From positions 1 through 64,000 of the forward strand of contig KV918854.1 in NCBI GenBank assembly GCA_002049455.2: DNA of 64,000 nt, read 5' to 3'. The notes under the pieces were generated by a model. That model was not told where the DNA came from. It did no database searches and was given only the letters and a program-made list of their open reading frames with translations. Positions 54,514 through 64,000 of the stretch are shown one piece after another. The first letter of the stretch is position 1. The number at the start of each line of letters is the position of its first letter. The DNA is from Porphyra umbilicalis (taxonomy: Eukaryota > Rhodophyta > Bangiophyceae > Bangiales > Bangiaceae). The translations under genes and the position numbers were made by a program.

Positions 54514-56800
54514 CGGGGCGGATGCCCCCGGCACTGCGACCCCGCCCACAAATGGTCCACAAACAGAGTCTCCCCCCAACGCAGACGACCTTACAAGAAG
54601 ATGCGCGGCGCAACCACCCTGCGACTGCGTAGGCGATCACAGAGGGGCCCGCAAGGCTCCACCGCGGCCGTTCTCGACGGTCTCGCAGGTGGCACGACCC
54701 CACCGTACGCCCCAAAAACAGGCGGCCGCCCTCGATCGCCCCCTCGCTCGGGGGGAAACGGGCGGCCGCCTTTCTTTCCTGTCACGCTCAGGGGCCCAGC
54801 AGGCCACGCCGAGCGTGGCGCTGCGCTCCACGCGTGGCCTGCCGGGCCCGCGGGCCTCGCTCAAACGCCACAGAGCTCCCTGCGCCACATGTGGCGCCAA
54901 GTCGGCCATTCACGGTGGACGGCCAATCGAGGGTGTGGCCGGGGAGGTGCACAGCGAGAGTGCGTCTGACCAATGAGCATGCGGATCGCTGACACAAAAC
55001 TCGGAGGGGGTCGCACGATTCTTCCGCTCCGCAAGGGACGCGATCGTACGTGGCCCCTGCCGCGTCTCGGCAGACTCGCAGGCCGGGCCGCCCGACCGCC
55101 GCAGGCGGCCGCGTGAGAGCCCGCCCTGCGTCACGGTGACCGGCAGACACCACGCGGCCGCCTCACAGGCGCTTCAGAACAGAATGCTCCAGTGTCGATC
55201 AAGGCGAAAGCGCCACCAGATTGCACGCACGCTGTACGTCTGCCGGCTGAACGAGCCAATGAGAGACCTACAAATCACTGCTCTCAGTCGCGAGATGCGA
55301 CAGCGCCGCGAGATGATGCGAGATACTGCCAACGTGTGTTCGACATTTGTGCGTTTGACCTCGTCGTGTCTACTCGATCGCAAGAATTTGCAGCCATTTG
55401 AAGCCTATCGCGCTGCGTGTCTGACTTGACCGGCTCATTTGCTGACGATTGGGGTCCAGATCAGCGTGATCGCGAGGTCGATCGATGGCCTGTTTGCTTG
55501 AAATGTCGCACTGGACTGTCGGAATGTGGACATCTCACGGGAAAGCCGCTCGCAGGCTCCAGTTCGCAGGTCGACAACCCCGCAACGTCACCATCTCCGT
55601 TTCCCATACACTGCGATCTGCCGTCAGAAGAAAACAAGTACTCTCGATCCGAGCGGAGCGGGTTCGCTGAGCCTGCGCATGTCGCTGCCGAAACGCTTTA
55701 GGACACTCATAGGCGCACACGTTGCGCTCTTAAACGGTTCGCAGATCGTTCGCAATCGCCGTTGCTGGGTATGCTCCAAGGGCTAGAGTTGGCACGGTGT
55801 CGAGGTGACACTTGCCTGTCCATCGATTCATATCAGATGTCTCGACACGTTGTCACCGTGTCGCTGCTGCTGCGACATAGTAGCCAACCTTTGAATATGA
55901 ATTTGGCTGGCACAGCATCCGCTTGTTGCGAACGACCTCGCGACAGTGCGATTTTGACCACGCAGGAGTAGATTTTGAGGATTTGGTACGGATCAGGGAC
56001 CCCCCTCGTACGGTACAGTCATTATTCGGTTATATCCATCGCCATTTGTTTACAGTTGAGGACAGTACTGAGGTTCCTCTGGCGCGACTTGCGATCGACT
56101 GCCATGAGGTCATTTCAATACTACTGGGAATACAGAGAAGTAGGAAAGAGAGCATTTACGGTGCACTCGGACGAGATAAAATCCAATTTTACTTGCCTTC
56201 GCAGAACTTGATCATGCAAGAGTGTGCCTCGTACCGACCCACCATGCCGCATCACTCTTTATCGTCCGCACCAGCAAAAACCACTTCATCCTTCACATCG
56301 ATGGCCTCAACGTTGGTCTCAGCCACCACCCAGCAACGCATCACCTGCGCATGGTCTTCACCGCTTACGCTCTCAAACTCGCACTGCAGCGTCGTGTTGG
56401 CCATCATGGCTACTGGAGAAGACACGTCCAAGTTTTCGTTGTCAGCAACAGGCTGAGCGTCATCAGGCTGGCGTCTGGGCTCAGTGTTGGCCCTGTTGGA
56501 CAGGCAGTCCGCCTTCAGGCAGACCGGCGGGCAATCTGCGTTGGCAACATTGTGTTCCATTCCTGCAGGATGATTTCGAATTTGTGTAAGTTGATCCTAC
56601 TTGAGAATATGTTCAAAAAGTCGACCATAAATGTGATTGCAGTCCACATTCCCCGTTCTCTCGGCGCCTGTGGTGCGTTCTTCGGCCCGGTTATATCCAC
56701 TGTGGATATAGCAGGGACGGATTTAACCGAATAATGATTGTACGCGCTTGGTCGCATTCTCAGCATGCGTTTTTAGGCACAGGATCGGGGGGGGGGGTCT
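54514..56800. other. No confident gene
   Basis: GC-rich to 55.15 kb (inverted GGCGGCCGCC motifs at 54720-54775), then AT-richer. A 103-codon acidic minus-strand ORF (56560-56252, CEFESVSGEDHAQVMRCWVV) is the only stretch that looks mildly coding. No domain is recognised. Confidence 0.3.
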
Positions 56801-56911
56801 GACACGTGGTGACATGCCATGACATTTCCTGTGTCATGACATCGGCGAAATTGACCCCGTGGGGCGTGACACAGGAAATGTCATATCATGTCGCAACGTG
56901 GCATGACATGT
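56801..56911. repeat. Long hairpin (foldback)
   Basis: A perfect 18-bp inverted repeat, ATGACATTTCCTGTGTCA at 56819-56836 and its complement at 56867-56884, flanks a 30-nt loop. The arms extend imperfectly outward through ACGTGG and GCATGAC motifs. Confidence 0.85.
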
Positions 56912-57125
56912 GCCTTCCCTCTAAAGTCAGGACAAGGCTGGCTGAGTCGTATTTCACATTACCTAGCGACGATGTGGCACTTCCTCGCACGGCAGTCCAT
57001 GACGGGCTGGGTCACATACAGAGTGAAACAGGCATAGGCTTTCACAAAACCCCTAATCATGATGATGAGAGCCAATTCACGAGCCGGTTTCTGGCAGAGG
57101 AGGAACCGACACACGAGACAGACCA

Positions 57126-57245
57126 ACAGCGGCGCCGAACAGAATGGCGTCCTGTTCGGCGTCTGTTCCCTAACAGACGGCCCCAACAGATGGCCTTCTG
57201 TTCGGCTGTTGCCCAACAGCGGTTCTGTTCGGCGTTCTGTTGGGC
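57126..57245. repeat. Cluster of CTGTTCGGC / GCCGAACAG motifs
   Basis: Several forward and reverse copies of CTGTTCGGC and CCAACAG lie within 120 bp and can form alternative hairpins. The rest of 56912-57645 shows nothing recognised. Confidence 0.6.
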
Positions 57246-57645
57246 TGCGGCCTGCAGCGACGATCCCCCGGTCAGGCCTGGCTGCTCATTGTCAAACGCC
57301 CGGGCTTCCGTCACCACAGCGGCCCGCGGACGCAGGGGCTAACGTCGAGCGAAGAAGGCAAGTGGGTGTGGCCGCGCGCGATGGCCCCACCTGTTCGCTC
57401 ACATGAGGGGACGGCGGTGCTGGGAGGAGCGGGGCTCCAACGAGAGGGCTCGTAGTGTGAAGTGGCTAGCAGCTGCTGTACTCCAGGAGGGATGGGGGTG
57501 AAAGCAGTCCGACATGGCCGCGGCGACAAGCACGACCTGGGCCGCCGCACTGTGCTACACACTACGTGGTGTTCGCGCACGCCCGACCACCGTCTCACAC
57601 GAGCCACACTGGACCGCAGCCGCGTGCGGGAACCGGCCAACCCCT

Positions 57646-59708
57646 TCATTGCTCCCTACCCTCTGGCGGCTTGCCGCTGCCGACACCATGGTGCCCCTTG
57701 TGCTTATGGCCGCGATGGCTACGCATGCCCACCACCGTGTCCCACTGGCGACCACACACGTCGCACCTCTTCGCCTCGTCGTGCGTCTCGTCAATATGGC
57801 GTCGCAGCTCGCCGAAGGTGCCGAACATCACCTCTTTGTCCGTGCACCAGCTGCACCTGTATGGGCGCTCCAGATGATGGACGGTCTTCATGTGGCCCAA
57901 CCAATCTTGAGTCCTGACATAGCGCTTCCCACACAGGTGGCACAGGAGCTTCCCCGCGCCGCCATGCTTATCGAAAACGTGCCGTCCGAGCGCACGTCGG
58001 TTCGACAGCACGTCGCCACACACCTTGCAGGTCTCTGGCTGAAGATTGGGTTGTCTCGAGGCCTTGGCCGGTCGCTGGCCTGCCGCCACCGCGGTACCCT
58101 GCCGTGCGAAGGCCGGTGGCGCGTCGCCGTCCGCGCGTTCACCACCTTGCTCGGCCTCGTGTGCGGCAAAGACGCGTTTGATGGCCTGCCGCTCCATGCG
58201 CGTCGCACCTATGGGGGTGGCATCGACCGCCACCCGCGGCGCGAGCCGGGTGGCCCCGTGTTCACGACGCCCTGCGACGGCGGCCGCAGCAAACCCGCCG
58301 CCGCCGTCCCGAGACTGCGCGGGCCTCAGCGCCGCGCGGGAGGGGTCGCCCGACGCTGGCGGCCAGTGCGGGATGGCCGAGGCGGCCGCCACTGCCGACG
58401 CGTCCCGGACAAACGGCAGTGGGCTGCGGCGTGGCGGTGGTGCGCCGCCGCCGTCAAACGCGACGCCGACGTCCCGAGCCTGCGTGCGCCTCAGCGCCGC
58501 GGGGGGGGGGTCGCCCGACGCCGGCGGCCAGTGGGGGAAGGCCGAGGCGGCCGCCACTGCCGACGCGTCCCGGACAGACGGCAGTGGGCTGCGGCGTGGC
58601 GGTGGTGCGCCGCCGCCGTCAAACGCGACGCCGACGCCTCGAACCTGCGTGCGCCTGAGCGCCGCGGGGTGGGGGTCGTGCGACGCCGGCGGCCAGTGGG
58701 GGAAGGCCGAGGCGGCCGCTACTGCCGACGCGTCCCGGACAGACGGCAGTGGGCTGCGGCGTGGCGGTGGTGCGCCGCCGCCGTCAAACGCGACGCCAAC
58801 GTCCCAAAACTGCGCGCGCCTCAGCGCCGCGGGGTGGGGGTCGCCCGACGCCGGCGGCCAGTGGGCGAAGGCCGAGGCGGCCGCCACTGCCGACGCGTCC
58901 CCGACAGACGGCAGTGGGCTGCGGCGTGGCGGTGGTGCGCCGCCGCCGTCAAACGCGACACCGACTTCCCGAACCTGCGTGCGCCTCAGCGCCGCGGGGG
59001 GGGGTCGCCCGACGCCGGTGGCCAGTGGGGGAAGGCCGAGGCGGCCGCCACTGCCGACGCGTCCCGGACAGACGGCAGTGGGCGGCGGCGTGGCGGTAGT
59101 GCGCCGCCGCCGTCAAACGCGACGCCGACGTTCCGAGCCTGCGTGCGCCTCAGCGCCGTGGGGGGGGGGTTGCCCGACGTCTGCGGCAAGTGGGAGATGC
59201 CCGAGGCGGCTGCCATTGCCAATATGGTGCCGAAGGACGGCAGTGGGCTGCGGCGTGACGGTGGTGCGCCGCCGCCGTCAGCGGCCTCCGGCGGTGTTGC
59301 GGGCGGTGCGCCTAGCGCGGCCGCCGCTGCCGACGGGCGTGGCCAATTCCCGCTGGGTGGGGAGAGGGGGGTGGCCGGTGGTCCCGCACCGCCGTCGCTC
59401 TCCACCGCCACCGACCTGCCGCGTTGAGGTAGAGGAGTGGTGGACCCGTCGTCGCCGCCGCCGACGTGTGCGGCGCGTGAGGGAGCAGGGCGGCCGGGTG
59501 CACATGCAGCGGGGGGCGTGAAGAGCGTGTCGGCCGTCGCGGCGGCGGGTGTCGCCGCCGTCGTTGCCGGTGGCGTCGACTCGTGGGCGGTGATGGGCCG
59601 CTGCTCGCCGTCCCAAGCGTTGTCGTCTCCGTCATTGGGGCCGCATCGTCGGTGGTTGCTGCGGTGGCTGCCGCCGCCGCTGCCGCCCGCAGCGCCGGCC
59701 GCGTCCAT
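57646..59708 (-). CDS. C2H2 zinc-finger protein with 55-residue tandem repeats, one-base frame break
   Basis: Probable nuclear nucleic-acid-binding protein. From ATG 59708 (MDAAGAAGGSGGG) it reads a Ala/Pro/Thr-rich N-terminus, then six 55-residue repeats (consensus pieces HWPPASGDPPPAALRRTQ, VGVAFDGGGAPPPRRSPLPS, VRDASAVAAASA), a linker, and four C2H2 fingers at the C-terminus (CKVCGDVLSNRRALGRH, CHLCGKRYVRTQDWLGH, CSWCTDKEVMFGTFGELRRH, CDVCGRQWDTVVGMRSH), ending at TGA 57646. The frame changes at a G9 run (58996-59004 on the plus strand). Comparable sister units have a 10-base tract there, and the unit spacing is 164 instead of 165. One missing G, real or a sequencing error, accounts for the break. 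With it the length would be 688 codons. It has no transposon hallmarks, so it is the best host-gene candidate here. Confidence 0.75.
58330..59290. repeat. 165-bp coding tandem repeat, six units
   Basis: The CGGAC-AACGGCAGTGGGC marker recurs at 58406, 58571, 58736, 58901, 59065 and about 59230. The period of 165 bp equals 55 codons and is in frame with the minus-strand zinc-finger gene. Confidence 0.93.
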
Positions 59709-61187
59709 GCTGGCTGTCGCCAAGAGGACCCCCGTTTACCAGCGTCAGCCGCGGTCAGCCGGTCAGCCCGCCTGTGGCGCTACAAAAGGGGGCGTGAGAC
59801 GCGCGGGCGTCTTGGAGACAAGAGGGGGGGTATCGGGAAGGGCGAGAGTTGTAGTAGAGCGAGCAGGAAGCCACCGGCATTTCAGACGCAGTAGTGGTGC
59901 CTACAGGGCGTCATCCACTGCGTGGGTGCGTCGTCGGCGACGCGGGAGCGTCGCTGCTAGTAGCAGCGCGTGTCACCAGGGGCAGAAATTGGCACGGGAG
60001 TGCGGACGCGATCACAGCGCGCGCACGTCCCCCGCTGCATTTTCCGGACGACCGACCTGCGCCGCCGGCACTCGCCAGCATCCACTGTTCCGCAAGTGCG
60101 TGTACCCAATCGCCGGGGGTGGCGGGAAGCGGAAGCGACAGGCGTCAATGGCAGAGAAGCAGCGCTTTTCAGAAGACGCCGGCGACGGAAACGGCCAGTG
60201 CCGGGGCTTCGCCTCGGCGGTGGTCAGCTCCAGAGGCCGGCAGCAGATCCGTTGCGAGTGGGGCCAGCGCGTACCCAGCGGCAAGGGCACGCGCACGAGC
60301 CGGGGAGGTGGCGGGAAGTCGCCGGCACGAGGCGCGTGCGCGCCCACTGTGTGGCACACGCCCCTCAACGGCCGCGTCGCCGCGCCACAAGCCATCCCAG
60401 AGCTGGGCGCGCGCCGCGGCGGTGGACGGCAGCCGGCCGGCGGTGGGGGACGGTGCCCGCCCGATCGCAGAGACGCCGGTTTTTTTCTCCAGCCGCGCCG
60501 TGGGACGCGGTCGCTGGGACTGCCAGCCCCCTCCTTCTCAGGGTGGCTCCCGGCCGCGCGGGTGAGCGCCAGCGCCAGCGCCGCCCCCGCACACCAGTGC
60601 TTTAGCGCGCGGGGCCGGACGCTTGCCGCCAAAGACAGGCCAGGGTCAAAAAACGGTCGGAACGGCACGTGCGGCGGGCGGTCTCGAAAGCCCACGCCTC
60701 GGAGAGCCATGACCACGAGTACCAAAGAAAAAGGGCCAGTAGCACAGGCGATCTCTGGGCTTCTCTGTACTATATTCACGAGTAAGCTTCTTTTGTGGGG
60801 GCAAGCTGGCGGGACTTTGTTTTCCAAGTTGCATTTGCTTGGCGCCATACTGTACAGGGCAGAGGTGTGATTGTAATCTACCCTCATTCGAGGTGGGGGG
60901 ACCTTTACCCCCCCTGGGTTGCACAATTGGGGGAGGGTCCCGTCCCCCGCGGTCCCCCCGCATTAGGCCGGTCCCCCCGAGAACAGTCGAACCGATCGTC
61001 CTTAGCCACAGTAATAGCGGTCAACCAGCCGGTACTTTCTGACATTGTAGTGCATTCCCGAGGCAGGTGGCCTTCGGCTGGAGGCTGTCCGCCCCGTGCG
61101 CTCCGTCTGCTGGTGCTAACTCGACTCTGTCCCCCCCCCAGCCCCGCCCCTCTCCCTTTGTTGCTGTGGCTCTGGTATCGGCTGCAG
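59709..61187. other. Intergenic, no gene recognised
   Basis: GC-rich with overlapping long ORFs on both strands (up to about 300 codons on the minus strand at 60012-60926) that lack motifs. May include the zinc-finger gene promoter and the 5' part of the gene whose exon is proposed at 61188. Confidence 0.35.
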
Positions 61188-61991
61188 CCGGTCACCTGGG
61201 CCGACGAGGACGACGACGAAGGCGGCCGCCGCGGTGGCGGTGGGGCGGACGGCCCCTCCCCGACCGCCGCCAGCAGCGGAGCGAGCACCCTCGGCTGGAC
61301 GAGCGACGCGGCCGACGGCGGCTCGGCGTCTGACGCCACCGGCGACTCGTCGGCGCTCGGCGGCAGCAGCGGTGACGGCGGCAGCTCCACGGCCTCGGAC
61401 GCCGACGGCAGCGGTGGCGGGCGGCGCCACTGCCACCCCGACAGCGGCGGCGGCGGTGGGTCGACCGGAGTTGCCACCGCCGCCGCCGCCGCCGCCGCCG
61501 CCTCGGCCACCGCACCCGACACCACCACGGCCACGGGGGTGGCCCCCCCCGTTCTCGCGCCCCCCCCCCCCCCCCCCCCGGGCCCCGGCGTCGTCGTCCT
61601 CTCTGACGGTCACGCGGTGCACCTCGGCACGCCAACGGGCGGGGCCACACACGAGGCCATCTTTGCCGCCCTCATCGACGCGGCGCACACGGCCGACTGG
61701 ACGGGGCGGTACGAGGCGCCGGCGGCGAGTCGGGGTGCGGTCCCGCCCCGTGCGTTGTCGTTGCGGTCCGAGGCGCGGCGGGGGCACCGCGCCGCCGCGG
61801 CCGCCGAGGCGGCGGCCGCGGCGGGGCGGCGGGAGGCACGCCGTCGGCTGCTCGCGGCGGCTGCCGCCATGCTCGCAGCGGCCGCACGCAAGAAGCTGCC
61901 CGTCGGCCGAGAGGCGCACGTGGCGCCAGAGAAGGGACTTGTGGCGGGTGGACGGGCCGGGGTGGGGGGGGGGGGTCGGAGGGGAGAGTAG
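61188..61991 (+). CDS. Possible terminal exon of an unknown host gene
   Basis: A pyrimidine-rich tract and GGCTGCAG (AG at 61186-61187) precede an open frame PVTWADEDDDEGG. A Ser/Gly/Asp-rich region, a Pro run, a more ordinary segment (VVVLSDGHAVHLGTPTGGAT, AIFAALIDAAHTADW) and an Ala/Arg-rich helix follow to TAG 61989. No domain is recognised. Homopolymers of C and G make the frame vulnerable to sequence error, and composition alone could keep a frame open. Confidence 0.35.
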   Translation, partial: PVTWADEDDDEGGRRGGGGADGPSPTAASSGASTLGWTSDAADGGSASDATGDSSALGGSSGDGGSSTASDADGSGGGRRHCHPDSGGGGGSTGVATAAAAAAAASATAPDTTTATGVAPPVLAPPPPPPPGPGVVVLSDGHAVHLGTPTGGATHEAIFAALIDAAHTADWTGRYEAPAASRGAVPPRALSLRSEARRGHRAAAAAEAAAAAGRREARRRLLAAAAAMLAAAARKKLPVGREAHVAPEKGLVAGGRAGVGGGGRRGE

Positions 61992-63275
61992 TGCGGGGGG
62001 GGTCGTGGGGGGGGGGGGGCTGGGAGTTTGCCCTCTCGGCCGTCGTCGGGCGCATCCGTGCGTCAGAGTTTGGCTTAAAGGGAGAGGGCCGGGGACGCCC
62101 CCGCCGCCGCCGCCGCGCGCGTGGCCGCAACGATGGCGTCCACGTCCGCGGCGCCAGCAGTTGGCCGTCGCGGGGGGGAGTGGGCGCGTGTGCGGGGTCG
62201 GCAGACGCACCGATGCGCGCTGGCGGGGGGGGGGGCTGGTCGGGCAGAGCAGAGGGGGACGAGGCAGCCAGAAAGGACACAGGCGTCGGGAGCGTGCAGA
62301 GGGGCACGCACGGCCGTGACGGTGTTAAAAAATGTTGTCTCTCCAATGAAGAAGCTCTGAAACTAGGTTCAAGCCAGATCAAATCGCCAACAATCCGCCG
62401 GTTGTCAAACAGCAGGGGTGGCTGCACAGCGCGTTGATGAAATCTCGTGTCAGGTTCCAAGGTATCTGCAACAAGGCCGAACCGTATTGCTGCTCGACCC
62501 CTTTGCGTTCAGAGAGAGATCGAAAATGAGTACATAACTCCTCTTTGCCCAATCTTTAAGGAGAAGTTCACATCCTTCGAGACATATGTTGCGAGACTCG
62601 CCGCAATGATCCCTCGGAGGTCTCGGGGAAGAAGTGGAGCAAGACCCTGACGGAGGAAAGGATGTGACACCGGCCAGCATTGAGGATACATGCCAAAGAT
62701 GCATTGAAAGACACGGTCGCTTTATTGTTGCTCGGCGCGGGCACGGGTGGCAGAGCAGACACGAAATCGATAAGAAAGCCACGGTGTGCTACAGAGTCAC
62801 GCAGACATGTAGCTAACTGCACACAGCCGCAAACTCTGACAGAGCTACAGGCCACCGGACAACAGCAAGCTCACCATGTCAGCGACTCGCGGACACCACG
62901 CATGCATGTGCGTATGACACAAGTTACTCGACTTCGATGTCAGCAACACCCATTGGTTTGCAAAGAAACAGAAGCCAAGAAAGAGGAAGCCATCGCACAT
63001 ATGCATGGTAAGGATACATGGGGGACGGGCGAGCGAACACGAAAAAGAAGTACGTGGTCAGTTCATCCAACCCATCCACCACCCACCCACCGCGCGCGTC
63101 ACACTATCCACACTGCGCCAGTGTGGATCCCCACCCAATCGCCACCACCACTAGTCCAGCGACTGCAAACGTCGTCCGGCCCGTCGTAGAGTGACTCCCC
63201 CCCGCCCCCGTGCGAGCTGGAGAGAATGCGTGGGATGGAGGGGATGCAGATAAGAATACGACAGGAACGAGGGCG
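61992..63275. other. No gene recognised
   Basis: G-rich runs to 62.25 kb, then AT-richer sequence with short ORFs and no motif. Confidence 0.4.
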
Positions 63276-63279
63276 GTCG

Positions 63280-63415
63280 GCAGGAGGGTGGGCGGGGCGA
63301 TCGAACAGAGGGTGGCCGGGGCTTCCGGCCAGGAGGGTGGGTGGGGCGGTCGACCAGAGGGTGGGCGGGGCGGTCCGCCAGGAGGGTGGGCCGAGCGGTC
63401 GGCCAGGAGAGCGAG
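63280..63415. repeat. Minisatellite, about 30-bp unit
   Basis: GGAGGGTGGGCGGGGCGGTC and variants alternate with CCAGGAGG and AACAGAGG junctions for about 4-5 units. 63416-64000 shows nothing further. Confidence 0.75.
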
Positions 63416-64000
63416 CGGGGATGTTGGCAGCACTTGTGCACTTGGGCGGCAGCCAGGAGCGGGGCTGGGGGCAGCATGGCAGTCACCTGCACACATGCCG
63501 AGGGCGCGCATTGGCGCCGCCCAGCACTTCGAATTATTATTAATCGCCCCGCTATCCCCAAGCACAAGGCTTGACGTTTTCCAGCCCGCTGGTTGGCTGC
63601 CCGGTTGACCGGGGGCGCATCCTGGGTCCCCATTGGTAGCAGACTATCATGCCAACAGGTACTGAACAAAGTCTGGCTGACACAAGCTACGACGGTGAGG
63701 CGTCCGAGCAGAGGTCTCCATGTGCCCGCAAGAATGCATACTGTGTACGCCAAGTCTGCCTTGAACTGGGTGTGAAGGGTGCCGTTTGATCGCGCAAGGA
63801 GGACCTGCCCCATGACCCTGCCAGAGCTCTGCACGGCAATGCCAGCAGCCGTCCCACTCTAGCGACACCGTTTGCGCCCCCATCCTCCCCGACCCCCTCG
63901 GCATGTATGTGCAGCCCCCCTCGCCCCCCCCCCCCTGCCAGCAGGAGAAAGGAGTGGGAGAGGACAGGAAAGGAGGCAAGCACAAGTGTCCGTGGTTGGG

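Noticed and set aside
54714..54785. Rho-independent terminator-like hairpin with T-rich tail
   Set aside because: The inverted GGCGGCCGCC resembles one, but the DNA is eukaryotic and no gene ends there.
60012..60926. 304-codon minus-strand ORF
   Set aside because: No recognisable motif, and comparable open frames overlap it on the plus strand; likely composition.
1..64000. UGA reassigned to tryptophan
   Set aside because: Some internal TGA codons sit at Trp sites, but TGA also terminates the zinc-finger, Tnp2 and Harbinger frames, and the affected genes are decaying elements.

Overview
The window is GC-rich nuclear DNA of a eukaryote, packed with nested and decayed transposable elements and long tandem repeats. 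The evidence is a Fanzor nuclease, two chromodomain Ty3/gypsy lineages, a Tnp2 (CACTA-type) transposase with a GTAAGT donor site, a PIF/Harbinger pair and several kinds of MITE. Nothing looks bacterial. The species cannot be fixed by eye. The GC-rich, Ala/Gly/Pro-rich coding style and this transposon mix would fit a GC-rich alga, an oomycete- or chytrid-like organism, or an amoeba.

Layout. 1-4590: Fanzor gene entering from the left, frame-broken at a run of 20 C, with two tight hairpins just after its stop. 5871-8089 and 18502-19366: a Tnp2 transposase gene split by a complete 10.4 kb Ty3/gypsy chromovirus (element 1, 8090-18496, target duplication ATCAC). 21136-21575: broken RING-finger reading. 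22546-25718: an older gypsy (element B), itself split by a hAT-like MITE. 26.9-28.5 kb: low-complexity tandem repeats. 28544-35199: a decayed minus-strand relative of element 1 (element 2), carrying two TA-target MITEs. 35203-35754 and 36551-37275: two further inverted-repeat elements. 39.9-42.1 kb (+) and 46.6-48.65 kb (-): convergent PIF/Harbinger accessory protein and transposase, both broken, separated by tandem repeats that include a 122-bp array of about 16 units. 53508-54513: a lone copy of the element 2 LTR-like repeat. 57646-59708 (-): a C2H2 zinc-finger gene with a 55-residue tandem repeat. 61188-61991: a possible host exon.

The most interesting material is in element 1 and its relative. 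Both carry, on the strand opposite pol and between pol and the 3' LTR, a long unrecognised gene whose predicted proteins align along most of their length. The two copies are stopped at different codons, so the ancestor probably had one long ORF. Their pol proteins also share a C-terminal domain after the chromodomain that resembles the domain following RNase H in DIRS-type elements. Element 1 has a textbook -1 frameshift cassette (G GGA AAC, a stop, then a 9-bp GC stem) at its gag/pol junction.

Several insertions can be dated relative to each other. The gypsy insertion into Tnp2, the hAT-like MITE in element B and a TA-MITE in element 2 pol each leave flanks that join in frame once the element and one target copy are removed. 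Most other breaks are single nonsense codons or indels in C, G or T runs, so some may be sequencing errors rather than decay.
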